A stretch of DNA of 64,000 nucleotides from assembly GCA_012064385.1 (NCBI GenBank), contig QRDG01000816.1, positions 186,001 to 250,000 of the forward strand, in the 5' to 3' direction. The first letter of the stretch is position 1. Each line of letters opens with the position of its first letter. Below are positions 10,952 to 20,277 of this stretch, in pieces. Source of the DNA: Puccinellia tenuiflora. Its lineage: Eukaryota; Streptophyta; Magnoliopsida; Poales; Poaceae. Below the pieces are notes generated by a model. The model was not told the DNA's origin. It saw only the letters and a list, made by a program, of their open reading frames with translations, and did not search any database. Made by a program: the position numbers and the translations under genes.

Positions 10952-11633
10952 TTACACAAGTAATTTAGTTACAACAATAAGATGGATCGAATGACAAGTT
11001 TGAGAACATACCCATGGGAACGTCGGTGGAGGAGGTGGAGGGAACATTCCCATGGCAACATCCCCGTCCCCAGGAGCAATGTGCTGCATCGTGCCAAACA
11101 TCCACTCCATCATCTGCCTCTGATGCTCCTGCTGCTGCCTGCAATACTCCTGATGCTGCTCCTGCTGCTGCCGCATCTGCTCCTGCTGCTGTCGCATCTG
11201 CTCCAGCTGCTGCTCCAGCTGCTGCTCATAGAGCACCTGCTCTGCCGAAGCTCGTCGACAGCTAGACTCGAAACTCATGGCGGGTCTCCACAGCAGGTGC
11301 ACCAGGCGCCCTCCCACGGCGGACCTGGCGTAGAGATGGGACGGTGCGAGGGTCAATGGAGTCGTCACCTATCCACAAGCGGCCATTCGCCGCGCCTTGC
11401 CCCGCAAGCACGACAGCCTCGACGTCAAGTGGACTGGTGAGAGGGTCAGCTTCCTCACCGTTGCACTCCTTGAACTTCTCCGTGTACCCCTTGCTCCGGA
11501 GCTCGGTGCTCTGGTTGATCCACATCGACCCTGTCTCAGGATCCGGCGCATTCCTGGTACGCATCTTTGCCCAAACGGTGAAGGGCGAGGGTTCTACGCC
11601 GGTCTTCAATTTCTGCAAAGAGGGCACGAACAT
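10952..11633 (-). pseudogene. CACTA second product (TnpA-like / plant transposase family), broken
   Basis: The minus strand at 11262-11633 encodes a segment with TVWAKMRTRNAPDPETGS, INQSTELRSKGYTEKF and LWIGDDSIDPRTVPSLRQVR, typical of the conserved C-terminal half of the non-TNP2 CACTA protein. A one-base frame change near 11270, at an in-frame TAG, leads into 10952-11270. That part encodes a Gln-rich coiled coil with repeats of EQMRQQQEQ and then a Pro-rich tail. A GTATGT splice donor follows the Pro-rich stretch on the minus strand near 11010, so the gene was multi-exon. The N-terminal part is missing. DNA binding to the subterminal repeats is the known role of the family; this copy should be inactive. 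Confidence 0.75.
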
Positions 11634-11746
11634 AGGTGAAAAGGAGATGATATTGCAAAAGAGAGCACGAACATAGGTGGATTAAAGAATGCATTTGCTC
11701 ACCTCATTTTGTATGCATTGGGAGATAGAATACTTGGAAGGCCTGG

Positions 11747-13269
11747 CTAGCCAAAATGTTTCGGAGCATGGATCTCGACTCCTTTCTTGAACCGCTTTAC
11801 GTCACTCCTGTATCTATGACCTGGCTCAAGGAACTGTCGATGTTGATCAAAGCATGAATACTTGCCTCCCTTCGTAAGCCATGAGAAAGTCACAGCCTGT
11901 CTGCACTGTGGGCAAGGCCACTTCCCATGTGTACACCAGCCGCAGAACAAAGCACGCGCTGGTAAGTCATGCAGGGATGTGTGGTACCAGACATACATAT
12001 CGAAGTGATCATTTGTTGAGGCGTCATATGTTCGGACCCCGCGACCGTTCCAGCCAACAGCCAAGTCTTCAACCAGCGGTTCCAGGTACACGTTCATGTT
12101 CTTACCCGGGTATTTCGGTCCTGGGATTATCATCGACAATAACATGTTATGTGATCTCATGGACTCGCCGGGGGGGGGGGGAGGTTCTGGGGTATGAAAA
12201 ACACAGGCCAACAGCTGTATGTTGTCGCCGACATGCCATACGGATTGAACCCATCGGTTGATATAGCAACAGCTACGCTCCTCGGGTCGCCCGCTTTCAG
12301 TGGATACTTCGCTACAAAGTTCTTCCATGCGTCACCATCCGACGGATGTATCATCTTGTCCATGTATCTCTTTCCTAACGCGGCCCATCGCATCGGCTGG
12401 GCAGTGTCTTTGTTCATGTAAAGCTGCTGGATCCTCGGTATAAATGGAAGGTACCGGAGAATCTTTTGGGGAATCCCGGTCTGCCTCTCCTGTGCACCAC
12501 CGAGGTCAACCTCGAAGTACCTAGAGGAATAATGGATGCAATAATTTGTTCCAGCATGTTCTTTCCTGAATAGCATGCATCCCTTTGGACAGGCGTCTAT
12601 CTTCTCATATGACATCTTAAGGTCACGGAGGAGTTTAGTCGCCTCGTAGAAGCTCTTCGCCAAGATATGCCCTTTCGGTAGAAGGCTGCCAACGACGGCC
12701 AGAATATCATCGAAACCATCCCTGCATATCTTCCTCTGGCACTTCACGGCCATAAGGCGAGCGATGGCATCTAGAAGGGTAACATCTGTATGTTCATGAA
12801 GGGGTTTATGCGAGCCAAATATAGTCTCGTAGTACTTCTTCGTGTCTTCATCCGGCTGCTCACTTGTCTCTGCCTCCTGAGGTGTCTCCGCCTCTACACG
12901 ACGGCTTTCAGGCGCATTAGCATTGACAAAGGCGTCTAAGCAGTTGTTGAACCCAGTGTCAAATTCTCCCGCTGGCTGAATCTGACGTGGCTCGGTTCTA
13001 GCACGTTTTGCTAACTGTTCACAATGGAAATTCCAAACATGGTAGAATGGTGTGAACCCATTCTTGATCAGGTGCGTACTAACATCTACCTTCGACTGTC
13101 GCTTTCGGTTATTGCATTTTGAACAGGGGCAAAACACTTTCATGGGTCTGCTACTGATGTCAAACGCCTTGTTCACAAACTCCTCGGCCTTATCTCTCCA
13201 TTCATCACTAAACTCCCACTGACTCTTTCTACCAGCATACATCCACTCACGGTTCTGTCTCGGATCCAT
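11747..13269 (-). pseudogene. TNP2-type CACTA transposase, frameshifted and truncated
   Basis: Transposase that cuts CACTA ends. From the ATG at 13269 (minus), the N-terminal transposase-associated zinc domain reads VFCPCSKCNNRKR with HLIKNGF and YHVW. It is followed by the Transposase_21 core with RYLPFIPRIQQLY, STDGFNPYG (a catalytic-type Asp) and SCWPVFFIPQNLPP. At a 12-base G run (12170-12181) the frame shifts. The protein then continues in another frame with IIPGPKYPGKNMNVYLEPL, MYVWYHTSLHDLPAR, FCGWCTHGKWPCPQC and GKYSCFDQHRQFL, and stops at 11747. The remaining C-terminal several hundred residues are deleted. The homopolymer shift could be biological slippage or an assembly error. Either way the C-terminal loss means no active transposase. 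Confidence 0.88.
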
Positions 13270-13417
13270 CCTTTAATCGGTACCAAAAAAGACATACACA
13301 ATGCTTTCAGTTCAACATGTCACTGAATTTTAACAAAACCATTTTTACGGCCAAATTTTATCTTTTACAAGCATGCAAGGGTTCACCTACACTTCTAATG
13401 GTAGGGGCCTATCCCAC

Positions 13418-13627
13418 CCGAGTATGTGTAGATCGAGTCGTGTCCCATGTTCTACCCCGACCCGAGACGGAATTTCGACAGCACCTCCCCGCTGTTCTTC
13501 AGAATACACGTCTCGAGCTTGTCAAGCCGAGAGGGTGTGCATCCGAAGAACAACGGGGAGGTGCTGCCGAAATTCCGTCTCAGGAAGGGGTAGAACATGG
13601 AACACGACCCGATCTACACGTACTCGG
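13418..13627. repeat. Large imperfect inverted repeat (hairpin) upstream of TNP2
   Basis: Arms at 13418-13500 and 13545-13627 are about 83 bases each and pair with around eight mismatches. A loop of about 44 bases contains TCGAGCTTGTCAAGCCGAGA. It lies about 150 bases upstream of the TNP2 start codon on the minus strand, in the leader or promoter of the transposase gene. Confidence 0.9.
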
Positions 13628-13760
13628 ACTGTCCAACAGGACAACCCGGAAGTGTTATGGTTATAAATATGCAAAGATGGACAATCCTGCATATTTATAA
13701 ATTTGTAACCCTTCCGGATGGGATCTGACTCGGGTTACGCGACTCGACTGACTTGGTGAT

Positions 13761-14355
13761 TGTCGTGGGGTAGATAACACGGCAGATGCTACTTTGGGGT
13801 AGCTTGAGTTGATGGGCAAGGCGACTCTGGCGTCTGGGAGATTGTTTAGCACTGCAGGGACAAAGAGTTTACCCAGGTTCGGCCTCTCCATTGGAGATAA
13901 AGACCTACTTCCTGCTATCTTGTTATTGATCTTGATATCGATAACCCGGCTACGACAACAGAGCCGGATCTCGATCTAGGTTACAAGGTTCGCTTAGTAG
14001 CGGGTGTTCTCTCTCTGGTTCTCTCGCCTAAGCTTGGATTGTAAAGGTTCTCCCTAACTAGAGCTCAGGGACCGGGTTATATAGATGACCGGGTCTCCTG
14101 GCGCAGTACAAGATAAAGCCGGGTTCTACCCAGACTCGGAGTCCTACTCTAGATCTTCTAGTCTTCGTGTCCTCCAAGTCCTGAACCGCCTTTGCCTTCT
14201 AGTAACTTTCCTTCATGAGCCGGGTTACCGCCAAGTCTGCTGGCCCAACAACATAACCCGGCCCATGCTGATGGTTAGCTAGCCTGGCCGGGCCTCCTGC
14301 CTGGCGGGTCACGCTTCCCTCTTCATGGGCCTACCGGGTTATCATCCCCCCATCA
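13761..14355 (-). repeat. 3' LTR of Tat element (595 bp)
   Basis: TG...CA termini, preceded by the target duplication GTGAT. Sequence matches 39846-40441. In the element's sense (minus strand) it follows the polypurine tract at 14356-14367. It carries the CCGGGTTAT motifs seen across the whole element. Confidence 0.95.
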
Positions 14356-14367
14356 GTAGCCCCCAGG
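14356..14367 (-). promoter_or_regulatory. Polypurine tract of Tat element
   Basis: Read on the minus strand, the bases abutting the 3' LTR are CCTGGGGGCTAC, the G-run used to prime plus-strand DNA synthesis in this lineage. Near copies of the same motif recur within the antisense gene's third coding intron (see 17289-17760). Confidence 0.75.
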
Positions 14368-14751
14368 TTAACCAGGTAACCAGGTTACTACGCTTTGCTT
14401 TTATCTTTGAATTTTGCTTCCTTGATCAATGCTGGTATCCTGGCTTGCCGGGTTAACCACCTGAAATGCAAAGACAACAAATAACATATAGTGAATCTCC
14501 TTTTATTCAGCTAGGCCAGCTCTTCTTGGCGATCTATTTCATAACCCGGCTTCCTCATCCCGGGTTCATACGCCTCCGGGTTTCACACTCTACACTTAAC
14601 GAAAATCTTAACTCAACTGAATCACTTGCCAGTCATAAATTGGGTCAAGGAATATTCCTTTTGTCTCTTCTGTTTGTCGATGACTTCCGGGAGAAGATAT
14701 TGATCTTATCCACTCATTTTTACCACGATGCCCCTAGGGTTTCACTGCGCC

Positions 14752-14759
14752 TATAAATA
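14752..14759 (+). promoter_or_regulatory. TATA box of the antisense gene
   Basis: TATAAATA lies on the plus strand about 290 bases before the first ATG of the antisense gene and about 400 bases from the LTR. A start near 14785 would give a leader containing a possible intron (GT at 14890, AG at 15039-15040) that ends two bases before the ATG. This suggests the gene has its own promoter, independent of the LTR. Confidence 0.6.
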
Positions 14760-17288
14760 GTAGACCAAGTGTTCACCGCGGTCATTTTCCCCATCCGTTC
14801 GAGTTCATCTCCTTCCTCGCGTCCGCACTGTAGCAACCGCAAGCCCAATCTCCAATCAAGCCTCCAGATCACCGCGAGACGATCCACAGGTACAAATCCC
14901 TCACGCATCCGTGCTCCGCATCTGATCCCAACCTCAATCTCATTTGGATTCGCACTGTATCCTTCTCTCCTCACATCTGCATCTGGAACTAGGGTTCCTC
15001 ATCGCCATTGTTACTGTTAAGGTACCTCAAAGATCTGCAGTCATGGTGAAGGAGAAGGTGAAGGCCGGAGGACCACGAGCCGCGAAGAAAACCGCCAAGA
15101 AGCCAGCAAGTTCTCTCGCTGGTGGATCTGGCGCCGCCGCACCCACGGCCGCACAAGTTAACTGGACCAAGTCCACAGTGACGAACTTGATGCTGCAAGA
15201 ATACGTGAACTGCGGCGAGCTTCCTCCCAAAGAAGAGATCAGCTGGCGCGTCGCTGGAGAGGAAATCCGCCCCAACGCAAAGGATGGTGAGGTTGTGGTT
15301 TTCCTTGATCACGTTCAACGCGGTCTCCGCCCCCCGGGTTCCCTATTTTTCCGCCGGGTCTTGAAATATTATGGCCTTAGGCCCCAGGATATAGGCCCCA
15401 ACTCTATACTCAACATCAGCAACTTCGTTGTCTTTTGTGAGAACTACTTACAAATGGCTCCCAGCCTTGATCTTTTCCTTGAGTTTTTCTAATGCAACCC
15501 ATCTCGCAAGGACCAAGTGATCCCATATGGTGGAGTTGCAATCCAGCGCCGTAGGGAATGCGATTTCCCGGCTCTCGCTTTAGCTAGCCATCCTAAGGGG
15601 TGGCAAAACACTTACTTTTATTGCAAGGACACCTCACCCGAGTCAGACGACGCTCGTTACCCGGCTTTCCGGAACTCGGGCTTGACATACGAAGCCAAGA
15701 TGAACAGTTACGCTGATGATGCAGCCCGGGTCAAGCTCGAGCCCACAATTCGCCGGGCCAAAGCTTTACTCGCCCATGGCCTCAAGGGCACTAACCTCGT
15801 CAAGTGCTGGATCGGTTGGTTCATTCAACCACTCAGCATCAGGACCCGGCTGCTATGCCAATATACTGACGAAACCACAGACAACATGCGTTATTCCGAG
15901 ATGACGCTAACTGATGACCAGGTTGTGAAGATTGCCAAGAGGCTCCTTGGCGAAAAGAATACTGATATTGCGCTGAACGGGCTCGCCCCATACAGCGCCA
16001 AGAACAAACCCCCTACGGTAAAAACCAATCCTTACTTGTTTCTGCAAATCATAACCCGGCGTTTCTTGCATACTGTCTTACTTGCCCAACTTCTTTTTCT
16101 CAGGACTCCAAGTGGTGGAGCACAGATTACACCCCCACGTCCTCTCCTGATGGGGAGGACACTGAATCCGACGAAGAAGAAGAAGGTGAGCCAGACTCCC
16201 TAGGCCGGCTCTTCCTCGACCTAATTAACAGCGAAGTCTCTCAAAGGGACACTTCTACTGATAACCCGGCTCCTCTTATTCCAGGCCCCACTGACCCGGC
16301 TCCTGATGTTTTGCCGGGTCCCCAAACTGCTGGACCTCCACCTGTCAAGAGGACCCGGGCCGCCATCGCTAAGGTGCCGTTTTCTCGTTTCTCAACTTAT
16401 ATGATGAACATCACTCAAACCCAAGCACAATCACAGGAACAAGAAGCTGAGAAGGAGGCTGAGGCGAACAAAAGGCGCCGAACCCGGTCTTCTACAAGCC
16501 ATGTTTCCTTAAGCACAGGTATCCCTCAACGTTCTTTATCCAGCTGGGCCAAATCCATCCAGAAGACGCCCAGCAAAAAGTATCCTTTAGCTGGCAAGAT
16601 CCGGGTCGCTAAACCCTCTCGTTTGTCAGATTCTTCCTCGGATGGTGTTAGCACACCCGAGGATTTCCAGATCAATACCGGGTTAGAAATGCTCTCGCAC
16701 CTTTTTCATACTTCAATATTTTGCTGTCTCTTTTGACTAACCACTTTTCTTTCGTTTCAGCGCCAAGGCCATCGCGGAAGAAGACCCGGATTCCTCTCCA
16801 GCCGCGTCTCCACCTCGCACCACAATTGAGCCTTCTCCAACGGAGGCACAAGTTGAGGAGCCGGCTCAAAAAGAGGAATCAGCAGCTGAAAACCTGATCG
16901 CCTCTCCAAAAAGCCCTCCTATAGCCGCTCCAGAGCCATCTCCCACTTCACAATCACCCGGGCTAAGGTCTGGTACCAAAGATGATGACCAGGAAGTGCT
17001 GATTACCGGATCTAAACAAGGCCCGGTTCCTGATATTTCCAAGGTTATTGCCAAGGTTATTGCGCCTGAAATTAAGGTGGATCCCTCTGCCAAAGGCAAG
17101 GATCCAATTCCTTCTTTGGACTTGGCGGCTCTGGACTCCAAATCCACGCCTGCTCTTTGCGAGGAATACTTCTCTCGCCTTGCTCACCACAAAAACTTGG
17201 AGACTGAACTTGTCTCCTTAATTCAGAAACGATATCAGGTACTCACTTTTTCCTGCCTTTTTTACTTCTTGCATAACTATACTCTACC

Positions 17289-17760
17289 TAGCCCCCAAGC
17301 TCCAAGATTATCACTTGTTGATGAACTTGGTGCTTGAAACACAAATGCCTTAGATAAAAACTTCAACCCTGTAGCCCCCAAGGCCCGGGTTGTCTGTTGA
17401 CAACAAACTGGGACTTTGAAACTTCATCGTCTAAAACTGCTCAACCTGTAGAACAAAACTTTGAATAGTGTAGCCCCCAAGTGCCGGGTTAGCTGTCCAC
17501 AGCCACCTGGGAATTTTGCATCTTTCTCTGCGTAAACAAAATTGGAACTTCAAATACTATAGCCCCCAAGGGCCGGGTTAGCTGTCCACAGCTACCTGGG
17601 ACTAACACTTAGAAAATGTTTCAAACTTTTTGCGCATGTAGCCCCCAAGCGTCAGGTTGCGTGCCTGCAGCAGCCTGGGGCTCCACAAATACTAGCAAAA
17701 ATTTCAACACTTGTAACCCCCAAATTCCGGGTTACCTTTCCTACAGTAACCTGGGGCTTG
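17289..17760. repeat. Intronic tandem repeat with polypurine-tract-like core
   Basis: Six diverged units start near 17289, 17371, 17470, 17560, 17639 and 17713 (spacing about 74-99 bases). Each begins TAGCCCCCAAG and most continue CCGGGTTAGCTGTCCACAGC..ACCTGGG, a small imperfect hairpin. They fill the third coding intron (17239-17792) of the antisense gene. In the element's own sense each unit carries CTTGGGGGCTA, close to the true polypurine tract at 14356-14367. Confidence 0.8.
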
Positions 17761-18073
17761 ACTATACACCTCTTCCTGTATTGTGTCAACAGGAACATGT
17801 GAGCAAGGCCAGCGAAGAAATTGCCCGGCTCCAAGGAATCTTGAAGGCCGAAACTGAAACCCGGGCTGAGCATGCAAACCAACTTCAGTCCTTAGAGGAA
17901 AAAGTCACTGCTCTGACCCAAGAAAACTCTGACCTGAAGAGGGATATGCAGGAGCACGAGGAAAACTTCCAGGAACAACAGAACACACTGCAGAAGCAGC
18001 TGGATGACACCACCAGTGAGCTGACCCGGCTCAAGCAGATGATTTCTTACATGGTCTCCTCACTAGTTGGTAA

Positions 18074-18466
18074 CATAGTTTAAAAAACCGGACCGGCAAT
18101 CGAACCGGTGAGGCCGTTGGTTCTGGTTTTCACCGGTCGAACCGGCGGTTCATCGGTTCATTGGCGACAGAAAACCGGAATATTTAAGCTAATTTTGAAA
18201 AATATTAACCTCATATCAGATAAATACCGATATTATAAGATGTATCAACAAATATATCACTAAATGTTGCTTGTCCAGTTGGTTATTAGGCTTATAACAC
18301 GCCTTTGCTACACGTCAAGGGTTCAATTCCCAGGTTAAGCACCATTTTATGAATTATTTCTCCGGTTTTTTACTAAAAGACCAATCCACGTTAAAAAACT
18401 AGACAAGGCGCTGGTTCCGGTTTTTTTCGGTCGGACCGCCGGTCCGGTTCGGTTTTTTAAACTATG
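18074..18466. mobile_element. hAT-type MITE (393 bp) inserted at a splice donor
   Basis: Termini CATAGTTTAAAAAACCGGAC and the matching inverted end GGTTCGGTTTTTTAAACTATG are flanked by the perfect 8-bp duplication GTTGGTAA (18066-18073 and 18467-18474), as expected for hAT insertion. Terminal repeats are about 25-30 bases and rich in ACCGG. No coding capacity. Internally it holds a tRNA-like segment (18269-18344). The duplicated target is the exon 4/intron 4 boundary of the antisense gene. Confidence 0.9.
18269..18344 (+). ncRNA. tRNA-like segment with Pol III A and B boxes inside the MITE
   Basis: The A-box match TTGTCCAGTTGG (18271-18282) fits TRGYNNARNNGG at 11 of 12 positions. The B-box GGTTCAATTCC (18320-18330) fits GGTTCRANYCC fully, and the segment ends in GCACCA. 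The 5' GCTT and 3' AAGC can pair as part of an acceptor stem, and three G-C pairs flank the TTCAATT loop. The anticodon arm is poor, so this is a tRNA relic or SINE-like part rather than a working tRNA gene. Transcription by Pol III is inference. Confidence 0.45.
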
Positions 18467-19306
18467 GTTGGTAAGCCCAAAACTCTCTAACCCGGTAAAA
18501 CTTGCACACTGCAGACCCGGTTTGTGAAATCTAACTACTTTACTGCGTGTTTATAATCAGGTCCACGCGATGGTAACATGCGCAAGACTGCTGCTGAGAA
18601 GGTCAAGTGCATGTATTCACTGGTGCGCCAGTTGTACTTTGGAAGCTGCGAGGTTATCAAAGCTGTAAGAAACTGGGAGAACCCGCCAAGCACCTACAAC
18701 GATGTGCTTGGCCACTTGTCAACTATGCCAAACTGGATTCATCTATTGAAGAAATCTGCTTGCAGAGCCGGAGTGATGCGTGGCCTTGCTTTGGCAAAGG
18801 CCTACCATACCAACTTGGACCCGGCTCCACTTGTAAAGGGCTTTCCCCAGTACAACGCAGACGGCAGCAAATTTGACAAGAAGTCCTACGGCCGGGTTGT
18901 AAAGCAAACCCGGTATGTAGCCACTGAAATTGCCAACAGCCTGAAACTCAACTCTGTGCAGTACGGTTATAATGAAGCCAACGAGGAAGTCATTGACGAT
19001 GAACCACAACGCATCAACCTCCTCCAGAGCTATAAGGACTCCATTACTGCGGAAAAATCTGCTCCCAGCTCCTCTGCAGCGCCAAGTTCATCTACTCCGG
19101 TCGTTCCTCCTCCATCACGAGCTGCAGTGGAAGACGAAGATGAAGGATATTTCCAACCCCTTCACCTTGTCACCTGGCGCGGAGATGGAGTCCCCAAGAC
19201 TCGGGATGCAGAAGCAGAGGCGGCAAAGGATGACTCGGCAAGTGCCAAGGACACCACCCCGACCACATCTCCCTCCAGTAACCCGACGCCTGAAGCCGGC
19301 TCTTAA

Positions 19307-20277
19307 AAACTTGCGCAGATGCTGTGTCTCTGCCAAAAAACTATCTCATTCGGCCCTTGGGGCGTTTTATTGTAATAACTTAGCTCTTTTGATACAATGC
19401 TTGTGATGATGTGCATATGCACTGTTTAAAACCTTGGTGGAACCATGTGAAGTCTTTTATGTCCAAATACTTGCCTGTCTGTGGTTTTGATGACCCTTTT
19501 GATTTCTTTAACTGTGAGCCGGCTTTCGCGTGGATACCCTGTCGCAACTTCGCTGAGAAAAACAGGGTCGAACCAAGTCCCAATGGGCCTCATGGTTGAT
19601 TGAATTTCCAGGTGAGCAATCAGGCCACATAATCGCGAGTCACATCAACTCAACAGCAAGATAACCAAGAATAAACTGGTGGCATAAAAGCCGGGTCTTG
19701 GGATTGCAGCTGCAAACTATTGAAGTAAGAGCCCCCAAGACCTGGACCAATGTTTATAAAGTAATGGCTTAGCTATGCAACATTACCCCATTGATCCACA
19801 TACTGGTGGGACGCGCTCTTTGGGCGTCCTCAAAGATATAAAACACTACTCAATCAAAAACACTTGTTCTATGACAGAAAACATAAACAACTGAAACTGA
19901 ACCTAAGCATGCATACTACTGAATCCAAAATACTAAAGCTAAAAACTGTTCTGCCGGGTCACAAAAACTTCGAGACCCGGATAATCATATGAGCCGGGTC
20001 CTGGGGAAATAACTTAGCTATCTCAACAACAAGCCCCCAAGACCAAGCTGAACAAAAACTACTACAATGCATATAAAACAAAGAAAATGACCGGCTTATA
20101 AACTGAAACGTAAACTGAAACAAGACAAATTTCCGTTCAACCTTCACTTTACTGATATAAAAGGTTAGGTCAGCAAGCCGCCTCATTAAAAACCTTCCAG
20201 CCCCCTTAGGTACCCTGGTAAGGAAAAGAGCGCGTCTGAAACCTGCTGCCTGTTACATCGTGTGTTACATCTCATAT
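19307..20277. other. Tat 3' non-coding region left of the nested chromovirus
   Basis: No ORF with a recognisable product. It would be the 3' untranslated and downstream part of the antisense gene and, on the minus strand, the untranslated region between integrase and the 3' LTR. It carries further GCCCCCAAGACC motifs (near 19730 and 20033) and CCGGGTC words typical of this element. It is cut at 20277 by the Tekay-like insertion and resumes at 33435. Confidence 0.7.

Larger units (their letters stand above)
9569..13760 (-). mobile_element. CACTA (En/Spm) transposon, decayed, minus-strand coding
   Basis: The left terminus is CACTACCGGAAACGACGAC at 9569, followed by about 600 bases of short inverted and direct copies of TTTGCCGTG/CACGGCAAA, the hallmark subterminal array of CACTA elements. 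Inside are remnants of the two CACTA products on the minus strand: a Q-rich coiled-coil product (10952-11633) and TNP2 transposase (11747-13269). Upstream of TNP2 lies a long hairpin (13418-13627). The element is interrupted at 13760 by a Tat retrotransposon. Sequence after 40446 may be its continuation, but I found no matching right terminus or subterminal array, so the right end seems lost or displaced. Confidence 0.85.
15043..19306 (+). pseudogene. Antisense multi-exon gene of Tat element (putative gypsy-type transposon protein)
   Basis: I can follow one reading frame through five exons with GT-AG borders: 15043-16017, 16104-16681, 16761-17238, 17793-18069 and 18561-19306. Phases agree at every junction, giving about 1017 codons. 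The N-terminus is basic (MVKEKVKAGGPRAAKKTAKK). Residues about 60-250 contain SILNISNFVVFCENYL and WQNTYFYCKD, the pattern of the plant 'putative gypsy type transposon' family (PF04195), whose function is unknown. An acidic region, a Pro/Ser-rich middle, a coiled coil (17793-18069) and a C-terminal helical region follow. A TAA at 15490-15492 breaks codon 150 in frame, so this copy is a pseudogene even though everything after it stays open. A hAT MITE sits at the fourth intron. The gene runs opposite to gag-pol, as known for Tat relatives such as Grande and Retand. Confidence 0.82.

Noticed and set aside
14085..14282. ORF shared at 14085 and 40171
   Set aside because: It lies in both Tat LTRs on the strand opposite to the element; no domain, LTR non-coding sequence.
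18269..18344. Functional tRNA gene
   Set aside because: Anticodon arm and T-stem pair poorly; kept only as a tRNA-like Pol III promoter candidate.
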